Assembly (NCBI RefSeq): GCF_014235845.1
Contig: NZ_JACJUQ010000006.1
Location: forward strand, 62,001-126,000
DNA from: Pontivivens nitratireducens
Lineage (GTDB): Bacteria > Pseudomonadota > Alphaproteobacteria > Rhodobacterales > Rhodobacteraceae
Direction of reading: 5' to 3'
Length of the DNA stretch: 64,000 nucleotides
Positions 26,465 through 33,999 of this stretch are shown piece by piece; position 1 is the first letter of the stretch, and every line of letters starts with the position of its first letter. Under the pieces are notes generated by a model that was not told the origin of the DNA, did no database searches, and saw only the letters and a list, made by a program, of their open reading frames with translations. Position numbers and translations under genes: made by a program.

Positions 26465-27616
26465 ATGACCAGTGAACTTCGGGGAAAATCCGCGATCGTT
26501 GGCACCGGCCATGCCGGTTTTGGTGAGGCGCATGGTCTGACGGCCTATGACGTCATGGCGCAATCGGCGCTTGCGGCACTTGGCGATGCCGGGTTGAAGA
26601 TGTCTGACGTGGACGGGCTGTTCTGCACCATGATGGAAGACAGCATGCCGGCGCTGATGGCGGCCGAGTATCTGGGCATCCAGCCACGCTTCATGGACGG
26701 GACCATGACCGGCGGCTCGTCCTTCGTGAACTATCTGACATCTGCGACCATGGCGCTGGAGGCCGGTCTGTGCGATGTCGCGCTGATCGTCTATGGCTCC
26801 AACCAACGCACGGCCTCGGGCAAGCTGGTGACGGCCTCGCGCCCGCCGGCCTATGAGGCGCCGTATAATCCGCGCTATCCGATTTCCGCATATGCGATGG
26901 CGGCGGCACGGCACATGCATGAATACGGCACAACGCGCGAACAGCTGGCGGACGTGGCGGTTTCTGCCCGGGCCTGGGCGCAGCACAACCCCGAAGCGTT
27001 CCAACGCGGCCCGTTGACCCGCGAGGACGTGTTGGGCGCGCGCATGGTCGGGGATCCGCTGACGGTGCGGGATTGCTGCTTGGTGACCGATGGCGGCGGC
27101 GCGGTGGTGATGGTGCGGGCCGATCGCGCGCGGGATTTCCCCAAGCCGCCGGTCTATGTGCTGGGCAGCGCTGCCGAAAGCTCTCACAGACAGATTTCGC
27201 AGATGAAGGATTTCACCGTGACCGCGGCCCGCGAATCGGGCAAGCGCGCCTTTGCGGCGGCGGGCTTGTCGCCGGAGGATATCCAGGCGGTGGAGCTGTA
27301 TGACGCCTTCACCATCAACACCATTCTGTTCCTCGAAGACCTTGGTTTTTGTGCCAAGGGTGAGGGCGGTGCCTTTGTCGAAGGTGGACGTATCGCGCCC
27401 GGCGGCGTTTTGCCGGTGAATACGAACGGCGGGGGTTTGTCCTGCGTGCACCCCGGCATGTACGGTATCTTCACCATAATCGAGGCGACCCGTCAGATCC
27501 GTGGCGACGCGCCCGGTATTCAGTTGAACAATGTCGATCTGGCACTGGCGCATGGAAACGGCGGTGTGCTGTCCAGCCAGGTCACGGCAATTCTGGGATC
27601 ACAAGCCACGCTCTGA
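26465..27616 (+). CDS. Lipid-transfer-type thiolase/aldolase (Ltp2/SCP-x-like)
   Basis: 383-residue thiolase-fold protein of the sterol-carrier/lipid-transfer group. Family features are KSAIVGTGHAGFG, the long DPLTVRDCCLVTDGGGAVV, VELYDAFTINTILFLEDLGF, and NTNGGGLSCVHPGMYG. At the site where thiolases carry the nucleophilic Cys this protein has TGGSS, so ordinary thiolysis is doubtful. The mycobacterial Ltp2 proteins of this type are retro-aldolases acting on beta-hydroxyacyl-CoA with a DUF35 partner. A retro-aldol role with the gene at 26085 is the best guess. Confidence 0.8.
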   Translation: MTSELRGKSAIVGTGHAGFGEAHGLTAYDVMAQSALAALGDAGLKMSDVDGLFCTMMEDSMPALMAAEYLGIQPRFMDGTMTGGSSFVNYLTSATMALEAGLCDVALIVYGSNQRTASGKLVTASRPPAYEAPYNPRYPISAYAMAAARHMHEYGTTREQLADVAVSARAWAQHNPEAFQRGPLTREDVLGARMVGDPLTVRDCCLVTDGGGAVVMVRADRARDFPKPPVYVLGSAAESSHRQISQMKDFTVTAARESGKRAFAAAGLSPEDIQAVELYDAFTINTILFLEDLGFCAKGEGGAFVEGGRIAPGGVLPVNTNGGGLSCVHPGMYGIFTIIEATRQIRGDAPGIQLNNVDLALAHGNGGVLSSQVTAILGSQATL

Positions 27617-27639
27617 CGAGGATCAAGGGAGGAAAGATC

Positions 27640-28497
27640 ATGCCATTGGATTTCGAAGCGCTTTCGGATTGGGATTTCGAGGAAATTCAGCAGACGCTGA
27701 CTCAGCGGGATACCATCCTGTACGCGCTGGGCCTGGGATTCGGTGAGGATCCGACCGACAAGAAGGAACTCGCCTTTGTCTACGAGGACGGCCTGAAGGC
27801 GGTTCCCTCGATGGCGGTCACGCTGGGATATCCGGGGTTCTGGCTGCGCAATCCAAAGACCGGCGTGAACTGGCAGAAAGTCCTGCACGGCGAACAGTGG
27901 CTGGATATCTACAAGCCGCTGCCCGTGAACGCCAACATCATCGGCCGCAGCAAGATCGACTTCATCTCGGACAAGGGTGAGGGCAAGGGCGCCGTCATCT
28001 ATCAAAGCCGCGAGATCATCGACGCGGACAGCGGTGAAAAGCTGGCGCGCGTCGCGATGTCGGCCTTTTGCCGGGGCGATGGCGGGTTCGGCGGTGAAAA
28101 CAAGGCGGGCCCGGCCCCCGCTGTGCTGCCTGATCGGGCCCCCGACCATGTTTGCGATATCGAGACGCTGCCGCGTCAGGCGCTGATCTATCGCCTCAGC
28201 GGTGATTATAACCCGCTTCATGCGGACCCGGATGTCGCCCGTTCCGTCGGGTTCGACCGGCCGATCCTGCACGGTCTGGCGACCTATGGTCTGGCGGCGC
28301 GGGCGATCCTCAAGACGTCTCTCGATTATGACGCCGCCCGGCTTGTCGGCTTGGACGTGCGGTTCTCCGCTCCGGTCTATCCGGGGGAAACCGTGCGGTT
28401 CGAAATCTGGGAGGAGGGCGGCGAGGCCCGGTTCCGTGCTTCGGTTCCCGACCGCGACGTGGTGGTCCTGAACAACGGGGCGGCGCGCTTTGCTTAG
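27640..28497 (+). CDS. MaoC-type enoyl-CoA hydratase, double hot-dog
   Basis: 285-residue (R)-specific enoyl-CoA hydratase of the MFE-2 hydratase-2 type, with a non-catalytic N-terminal hot-dog and a catalytic C-terminal hot-dog. The catalytic motif YRLSGDYNPLHADPDVAR, followed by GFDRPILHG, has the Asp and His dyad at about residues 188-194. It would add water to an enoyl-CoA to give the 3-hydroxyacyl-CoA that a retro-aldolase or dehydrogenase could use. GGGAGG precedes the ATG. It lies between the thiolase and the racemase-like gene. Confidence 0.92.
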   Translation: MPLDFEALSDWDFEEIQQTLTQRDTILYALGLGFGEDPTDKKELAFVYEDGLKAVPSMAVTLGYPGFWLRNPKTGVNWQKVLHGEQWLDIYKPLPVNANIIGRSKIDFISDKGEGKGAVIYQSREIIDADSGEKLARVAMSAFCRGDGGFGGENKAGPAPAVLPDRAPDHVCDIETLPRQALIYRLSGDYNPLHADPDVARSVGFDRPILHGLATYGLAARAILKTSLDYDAARLVGLDVRFSAPVYPGETVRFEIWEEGGEARFRASVPDRDVVVLNNGAARFA

Positions 28498-28506
28498 GGC
28501 GAAGGT

Positions 28507-29643
28507 ATGACCCAACCCCTCAAGGATATCATGGTGCTGGATTTCAGCACGCTTCTGCCCGGGCCGATGGCGACTCTCATGCTCGCCGAGGCCGGGGCGG
28601 AGGTAATCAAGTTCGAGCGCCCCGGAACAGGCGAGGACGCTCGTGCCACAGCCCCCAGGATCGAGGGGGAGAGCATCGGCTTTGCCGTTTTGAACAAGGG
28701 CAAACGCTCCGTTGCCATCGACCTCAAATCAAAGGGCGCTGTTGATGCGCTGCGCCCCTTGCTTGAAAAGGCCGATGTTCTGGTGGAGCAGTTCCGCCCC
28801 GGCGTGATGAAACGGCTGGGACTGGGATATGAGGCGGTGCGCGCGATCAATCCGCAAATCGTCTATTGTTCGATCACCGGCTACGGCCAGACCGGACCAA
28901 AGGCCAGCGTTGCGGGCCATGATATGAACTATGTCGGCGATGCGGGGATTCTGTCGCTGAGCCGGGGGCCTCAGGACCAGCCAACGACACCGTTCGGCCT
29001 GGTCGCGGACATTGGCGGGGGCACCTATCCTGCGGTGGTCAACATCCTGCTGGCCCTTATGGCGCGGCAACAGACCAACGAGGGGACTCACCTCGACATT
29101 GCGATGTCCGAGGGTGCCTTCGCCTTCGCCTATTGGGCTCATGCGCAAGGCGTTATCGCCGGGCAGGATATCGGCAGTGGCGCCAGCCGTCTGACCGGCG
29201 GTCTTGCCCGCTACCGGCTCTATTCCGCTGCGGACGGTCGGCAGATCGCGGTGGGCGCTCTGGAGGAGAAATTCTGGCAGGCCTTCTGCGATGTGATCGA
29301 ACAACCTGAGGAGCTTCGTGACGACTGGAGCGATCCCGCCGCCTGTTCCGCGGAGGTTGCCCGCCGTCTGGCCAGTCAGCCATCGACGTATTGGGCACCG
29401 TTGCTGGCGGCGGCGGATTGTTGTTGTTCGGTGGTGAAAACACCTGCCGAAGCCGCCGCCGATCCGCATTTCAACGCCCGTGGCATATTCGGGCGGAAGC
29501 TGAACATTTCCGGTCGGGAGGTTCCCGCCCTTCCGCTGCCGATCGCGCCTTCATTCCGGGCGCCAGCGGGTGCTTCCGAACGGGCCGCCGCCCTGGGGGA
29601 AGACAATGCTCGCTACGGGCTGGATTCGGATGGCGCGGAATGA
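28507..29643 (+). CDS. Alpha-methylacyl-CoA racemase-like CaiB/BaiF protein
   Basis: 378-residue CaiB/BaiF-fold protein that looks like a racemase rather than a transferase. AGHDMNY (His near residue 138) and VADIGGGTY (Asp near residue 165) match the His/Asp acid-base pair of alpha-methylacyl-CoA racemases. Such enzymes epimerise 2-methyl-branched acyl-CoAs so that stereospecific dehydrogenases can act. That points to a methyl-branched (isoprenoid- or sterol-side-chain-like) substrate. It starts 9 nt after the MaoC gene and is the last gene before operator site 5. Confidence 0.83.
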   Translation: MTQPLKDIMVLDFSTLLPGPMATLMLAEAGAEVIKFERPGTGEDARATAPRIEGESIGFAVLNKGKRSVAIDLKSKGAVDALRPLLEKADVLVEQFRPGVMKRLGLGYEAVRAINPQIVYCSITGYGQTGPKASVAGHDMNYVGDAGILSLSRGPQDQPTTPFGLVADIGGGTYPAVVNILLALMARQQTNEGTHLDIAMSEGAFAFAYWAHAQGVIAGQDIGSGASRLTGGLARYRLYSAADGRQIAVGALEEKFWQAFCDVIEQPEELRDDWSDPAACSAEVARRLASQPSTYWAPLLAAADCCCSVVKTPAEAAADPHFNARGIFGRKLNISGREVPALPLPIAPSFRAPAGASERAAALGEDNARYGLDSDGAE

Positions 29644-29649
29644 AATTCG

Positions 29650-29692
29650 TTGACGTACAGGTATTCAATCAGTAATCTAACACTTGTTAGAA
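29650..29692 (+). promoter_or_regulatory. Promoter with operator (site 5)
   Basis: CTAACA-CT-TGTTAG at 29677-29690, 16 nt before the transglutaminase-like start codon. TTGACG (29650-29655), 17-bp spacer and TAATCT (29673-29678) would place the operator over -10 and +1. Alternatively TTCAAT (29664-29669), 17 bp and TAGAAA (29687-29692) would reproduce the spacer arrangement of the other sites. It subdivides the rightward gene series into two units. Confidence 0.72.
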
Positions 29693-29705
29693 AAGGGAGG
29701 ACCCA

Positions 29706-30425
29706 ATGGCGGATTCGAAAGATGACCTAACGGCAGATGGCGAACGCTATGACATGCCGGCCCGCTTCGTGGAGAGCGACAGCCCCGAAGTGCAGGCTTT
29801 CGTGTCTTCCGCATTGCGTGACCTTCCCGAGGACGCATCCAGCCGGGACAAGGCGATTCGCCTGTTCGAGGCGGTCCGCGATAACATTCGTTACGATCCC
29901 TATTGCTTCGCACTGGATGAGGATTCCTACCGCGCCAGTCGAATTGCCAAGGCGGAAGCCGCGTTCTGCGTGCCCAAGGCGATCCTCCTCGCGGCCTGTT
30001 TGCGCGCTGTCGGCATTCCCGCCGCGCTGGGCTTCGCGGATGTGCGAAACCACCTGAATACGCCCAAGTTGCAGGAGCTTATGGGCACCGACCTGTTTAT
30101 CTATCACGGCTACGTTCAGCTGTGGCTGGACGGTAAGCCCTACAAGGTCACGCCTGCCTTCAACATGGAGCTGTGCGACCGGTTCGGGGTCAAGCCGCTG
30201 GTCTTTGACGGATATAACGATGCCCTGTTCCACGAATTCGACGAACAGGACCATCGCCACATGGAATATGTGAACGACCGGGGGCTGTATGTTGACGCCC
30301 CGATGGAGGAGTTCCTGGTGGCCTTCAGGGAAACCTATCCAAAACTGGAGGAGTTCAACCGCGTGCGCATTGCCAAGGATTCGAGCGGATACGATGCTGG
30401 CTTCTCCAAGGAGGGAGCATCTTGA
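29706..30425 (+). CDS. Transglutaminase-like protein
   Basis: 239-residue cytosolic transglutaminase/papain-like fold protein; no signal peptide is seen. The Cys lies in AAFCVPKAILLAACLRAVGIPA and the His in YHGYVQLWLDG. The third position, usually Asp, reads VTPAFN, so the full Cys-His-Asp triad is not certain. Such proteins can hydrolyse or transfer at amide bonds, but no role in CoA-ester catabolism is established. Its position as first gene of an operon with MaoC and two dehydrogenases, directly behind site 5, says that it belongs to the pathway. Its stop overlaps the next gene's TTG start. Confidence 0.8.
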   Translation: MADSKDDLTADGERYDMPARFVESDSPEVQAFVSSALRDLPEDASSRDKAIRLFEAVRDNIRYDPYCFALDEDSYRASRIAKAEAAFCVPKAILLAACLRAVGIPAALGFADVRNHLNTPKLQELMGTDLFIYHGYVQLWLDGKPYKVTPAFNMELCDRFGVKPLVFDGYNDALFHEFDEQDHRHMEYVNDRGLYVDAPMEEFLVAFRETYPKLEEFNRVRIAKDSSGYDAGFSKEGAS

Positions 30426-30871
30426 AATATCTCGATGATTTCCATCCCGGCCAGGTCTTTCACTTCCGCAGCGATCCGATGAGCGCGGAGGCGATAAAGT
30501 CATTCGCGCAGGAGTGGGACCCGCAACGGCTACATACCGATGAGGATTATGCCGCCACCGTTCATGGCGGTCTGATCGCATCGGGCTTTCAGACCATGCT
30601 TGTGGTTTTCAAGCCGGTCATGACGGAAATGATGGTCGATGTTGCCAATATCGGGGGCATCGGTTTCGACACCCTGCGCTGGTTGCGGCCCGTTCGGCCG
30701 AATGAACCCCTCGACATCGAATTGACCGTGAATTCCGTCACCCCGTCCAAGAGCAAGCCCGACCGTGGTGTTCTGCACTATACGCTCAGCGCGAAAAACC
30801 CCGACGGTGAAGTCGTCTTCACGACCGATACTCCCGTCATGATCCGGCGAAAACAAAATGACACAGACTGA
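30422..30871 (+). CDS. MaoC-type dehydratase, single hot-dog
   Basis: 149-residue single hot-dog MaoC protein. The catalytic motif is FAQEWDPQRLHTDEDYA (Asp, then His five residues later), followed by HGGLIASGF. Start is TTG at 30422, overlapping the preceding stop codon, with GGAGG upstream. It probably hydrates the product of the dehydrogenase pair encoded immediately downstream. It overlaps the next gene by 14 nt. Confidence 0.88.
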   Translation: MKYLDDFHPGQVFHFRSDPMSAEAIKSFAQEWDPQRLHTDEDYAATVHGGLIASGFQTMLVVFKPVMTEMMVDVANIGGIGFDTLRWLRPVRPNEPLDIELTVNSVTPSKSKPDRGVLHYTLSAKNPDGEVVFTTDTPVMIRRKQNDTD

Positions 30872-31979
30872 TATGCTTTCCAGTGACCAAGAAGACCTTC
30901 GCCTGCTGCGTGAAAGCGCGCGCATCCTGTTTGAGCGCGCCGGCGGCAGTGGACGATCCAGAAAATTGCGCGATGCCGGTGGCGGCTGGGACGCGGCCAT
31001 GATCCGTGAACTGGCGGAGGCAGGCGTTTTCGGCGTGACCGTTCCCGAGGAAAACGGCGGCCTGGGCATGGGCCTGGCCGCAGGGGGCGTCATCGCGGAG
31101 GAGGTCGGTCGTGTGATTGCCCCCGAACCGGTGGTGGTGACAGTCGGGCTGAGCCTCGGACTTCTGCGCCGCCTGTGCCCCGATCATGAGAAGGTCGGGC
31201 AGATTGTCGGCGGCGAAACCGTCCTGGCGGTGGCCTGGCAGGAGCGTGGGCCGAACGGCGGCCCGGCCGAGGCAAGCTGCCGTTATACGGATGGCAAGCT
31301 GACCGGCGGCAAGGCCTGGGTGGTCGGCGCGGACGGTGCCGATGGATTTCTGGTTCTGGCCGAAGGGGATTCCGGGCCGGTTCTCGTGCTGGCGGATGCC
31401 AAGGCGAACATGCTTTCCATTAAGAAGAAAACGCAGGCCGATGGCAGTGTCATGGGTGAGCTTTCATTCTCCGAAACCCCGGCGGAACAACTGGCCGAGG
31501 GTCCAGCGGTTCAGGACGCGCTTACCGAAGCGGTCAACGATGCCACTGCTCTCGCAGCGGCGGAGCTGGTCGGCCTGAGCGATCGCGCCTTTGAAATCAC
31601 GCTGGACTACATCAAGACGCGGGAGCAATTCGACAAGCCCATCGGCTCGTTCCAGGTCATTCAGCACCGCGCCGTTGACCTTCATGTCATGCGTGAGGTT
31701 GCACAGGCGGGCGTGCGCGAAGTCTTGGCCCAGATGGACCACGAAACCGATCCGAAGACACGGGCCCGATTGGCCAGCCGCGCCAAGGCGCGTGCGGTCT
31801 CCGCCGCCAAGAAGATCACCCGCGACGCCATCCAGCTGCACGGGGCGGTCGGCTATACCGACGAGTTCGATATCGGACTTTACCTGAACCGGGCGCTGGT
31901 GCTCTCGGCCTGGCTGGGCGACGACGCCTATCACCGTCGGGTCTGGTTCGACGCGAGAGAAGAAGAGGGGGCAGCATAA
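30858..31979 (+). CDS. Acyl-CoA dehydrogenase 3, non-catalytic-type subunit
   Basis: 373-residue acyl-CoA dehydrogenase-fold protein lacking a Glu at both known catalytic positions: the helix-G segment reads ALAAAELVGL and the C-terminal YEGT region reads AWLGDDAYH. The FAD/substrate regions are also short and degenerate (LAVAWQERG in place of the usual TEP motif). In mycobacterial steroid degradation such proteins (FadE28-like) form alpha2beta2 heterotetramers with an adjacent catalytic subunit. The neighbour at 31979, sharing one base with this stop codon, is the natural partner. Confidence 0.85.
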   Translation: MTQTDMLSSDQEDLRLLRESARILFERAGGSGRSRKLRDAGGGWDAAMIRELAEAGVFGVTVPEENGGLGMGLAAGGVIAEEVGRVIAPEPVVVTVGLSLGLLRRLCPDHEKVGQIVGGETVLAVAWQERGPNGGPAEASCRYTDGKLTGGKAWVVGADGADGFLVLAEGDSGPVLVLADAKANMLSIKKKTQADGSVMGELSFSETPAEQLAEGPAVQDALTEAVNDATALAAAELVGLSDRAFEITLDYIKTREQFDKPIGSFQVIQHRAVDLHVMREVAQAGVREVLAQMDHETDPKTRARLASRAKARAVSAAKKITRDAIQLHGAVGYTDEFDIGLYLNRALVLSAWLGDDAYHRRVWFDAREEEGAA

Positions 31980-33130
31980 TGACCGACTGGAACGCCATGA
32001 GCGATGCAGAGTTCCGCAAGGAAGTGCGCCAGTTCTTCGAGGCGGAATACCCCGAAGAGCTGCGCCATCTGCCGCACCGTCCGAAATTTGCCGAAATCGA
32101 ACATTGGCATCGCAAGCTTCACGCCAAGGGCTGGGTCGCACCGGCATGGCCCGCCGAATATGGCGGTATGGGGTTGAGCGCGGCCAAGCTGCTGATCTTC
32201 TATGAAGAACAGCAACGCTGGGGCGTGAACCGCGGGCGCGACATGGGTGTCCAGATGGTCGGCCCGCTGATCATCAAGTTCGGCACCCAGGAACAGAAAG
32301 ATTATTGGCTTCCGCGTATCCTGAGCTGTGAGGACATCTGGTGTCAGGGCTATTCGGAACCGGGTGCCGGTTCCGATCTGGCCAACCTGCGCACCCGCGC
32401 TGAGGCTGACGGCGATGATTTCGTCATCAACGGCCAGAAGATCTGGACGACGATGGCGCATGACGCCACGCATATCTTCATGCTGGTGCGTACCGATCCC
32501 GACACGCCCAGAAAGCAGCAGGGCATCAGTTTCCTGCTTGCGCCGATGGATCAGCCCGGCGTTGACGTGCGTACGATCACGACGCTGTCGGGCGAAACCG
32601 AGTTTTGCGAGGTCTTCTTCGACAATGCCCGCACACCGCAGAAAAACCTTGTCGGTGAGCTGAACAAGGGCTGGACGATGGCCAAGGCGCTCTTGAGTTT
32701 CGAGCGCATTTTCATCGGTTCCCCGAGCCTGGCCCAGAACGCGCTTGGCCAGCTTGAAAGCTTCGCCCGTGGGCGCGGTGCCTTCGACGATCCGGTTTTC
32801 CGGGACCGCTTCGCGCAGGCCGCGCTCGACGTTGAGGATCACGCTGCCCTTTATTCCCGTTTCGCGGATCAGCTAAAGCGTGGCGAAACCCTGGGCGCGG
32901 ATGTCTCGATGCTGAAAATCTGGGTGACCGAGTGCTTTCAGCGGATCACCGAACTGATGATCGAGGCCGCCGGCCCCGATGGCGGTACGATCGGACCGCT
33001 TCAGGTCGGCAATGTCGGCGTGGACGTTCTGTCGAGCTTTTACAAAGCACGGCCAACAACGATCTACGGCGGCTCGAACGAGATTCAACGCAACATCCTG
33101 TCCAAGGCCGTCCTCGGACTGCCGGGCTGA
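31979..33130 (+). CDS. Acyl-CoA dehydrogenase 4, catalytic-type subunit
   Basis: 383-residue acyl-CoA dehydrogenase. Motifs are WPAEYGGMGLS, CQGYSEPGAGSDLANLRTRA, INGQKIWTTMAHDATH and the C-terminal IYGGSNEIQRNILSK. The catalytic base is Glu242 in LLSFERIF; the C-terminal YEGT Glu is Gly. It resembles FadE29-type subunits and should form a mixed tetramer with the product of 30858. The pair would desaturate a bulky side-chain CoA ester. Its start shares one base with the upstream stop codon. Confidence 0.9.
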   Translation: MTDWNAMSDAEFRKEVRQFFEAEYPEELRHLPHRPKFAEIEHWHRKLHAKGWVAPAWPAEYGGMGLSAAKLLIFYEEQQRWGVNRGRDMGVQMVGPLIIKFGTQEQKDYWLPRILSCEDIWCQGYSEPGAGSDLANLRTRAEADGDDFVINGQKIWTTMAHDATHIFMLVRTDPDTPRKQQGISFLLAPMDQPGVDVRTITTLSGETEFCEVFFDNARTPQKNLVGELNKGWTMAKALLSFERIFIGSPSLAQNALGQLESFARGRGAFDDPVFRDRFAQAALDVEDHAALYSRFADQLKRGETLGADVSMLKIWVTECFQRITELMIEAAGPDGGTIGPLQVGNVGVDVLSSFYKARPTTIYGGSNEIQRNILSKAVLGLPG

Positions 33131-33162
33131 ACCCATAACAAGATCTAGCAGAGGAAAAAAAT

Positions 33163-33972
33163 ATGTCTGACCGTTATGCAAAATACGACAAGTTGAAGTT
33201 TGACTACCCGGCGGATCGCGTCCTGCGCATCACCTTCGACCGGCCCGAGTCCTTCAACTCCGTCGATGCCGAAACCCACACGCAGATGACCGATATGTGG
33301 ATCGACATCGACCGCGACCCCGACATCAATTCCGTGATCGTGACCGGAGCGGGCAAAGCATTTTCGGCCGGCGGCGATTTCAGCCTGATCGAAAACATGA
33401 TCGGCAATTCGCATGAGATCATGAAGACGTGGAAAGAGGCCAAGGATCTCGTCTACAACATCATCAACTGCAACAAACCGATCATTTCGGCCATCAATGG
33501 ACCGGCTGCGGGTGCGGGCCTCGTGGTGGCCATCCTGGCGGACATCTCGATCGCCGGAAAGCGCGCGAAAATCGTCGATGGCCACCCGCGCCTGGGCGTG
33601 GCCGCCGGTGACGTCGCGGCGATCATCTGGCCGCTGCTGACCTCGATGGCGAAGGCGAAATACTATCTGATGACCTGCAAGCCGGTATCCGGTGAGGAAG
33701 CAGAGCGTATCGGTCTGGTCTCCATGTGCGTCGAGGATGACGAGCTGCAGCAGATCGCCCTGGATACCGCAGTCGAATTGGCGAACGGCTCGCAAAGCGC
33801 GATCCGCTGGACCAAGTACTCGCTGAACAACTGGCTGCGCCAGGCAGGCCCGATCTTCGATGCCTCGACCGCGCTGGAAATGCTCGGCTTCATGAGTGAA
33901 GACGTCAAGGAAGGCGTGCTGTCGCACCGCGAGAAGCGCGCGCCGAACTTCCGCAAGGACTGCCCGCTTTAA
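33163..33972 (+). CDS. Crotonase-family protein without the hydratase Glu pair
   Basis: 269-residue crotonase-fold protein with FSAGGDFSLIENM and INGPAAGAGLVVAIL as oxyanion-hole segments. By eye-alignment the first hydratase Glu is Arg (DGHPRLGVAAGD) and the second is Tyr (KAKYYLMTCKP). An Asp in AAGD and a His in DGHP are the nearest acid-base candidates. So it is unlikely to be a plain hydratase; isomerase, hydrolase or C-C bond chemistry is possible. It follows the paired dehydrogenases by 32 nt in the same operon. Confidence 0.82.
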   Translation: MSDRYAKYDKLKFDYPADRVLRITFDRPESFNSVDAETHTQMTDMWIDIDRDPDINSVIVTGAGKAFSAGGDFSLIENMIGNSHEIMKTWKEAKDLVYNIINCNKPIISAINGPAAGAGLVVAILADISIAGKRAKIVDGHPRLGVAAGDVAAIIWPLLTSMAKAKYYLMTCKPVSGEEAERIGLVSMCVEDDELQQIALDTAVELANGSQSAIRWTKYSLNNWLRQAGPIFDASTALEMLGFMSEDVKEGVLSHREKRAPNFRKDCPL

Positions 33973-33999
33973 AACCCGAATGGACTGGGAGGCATAGAC

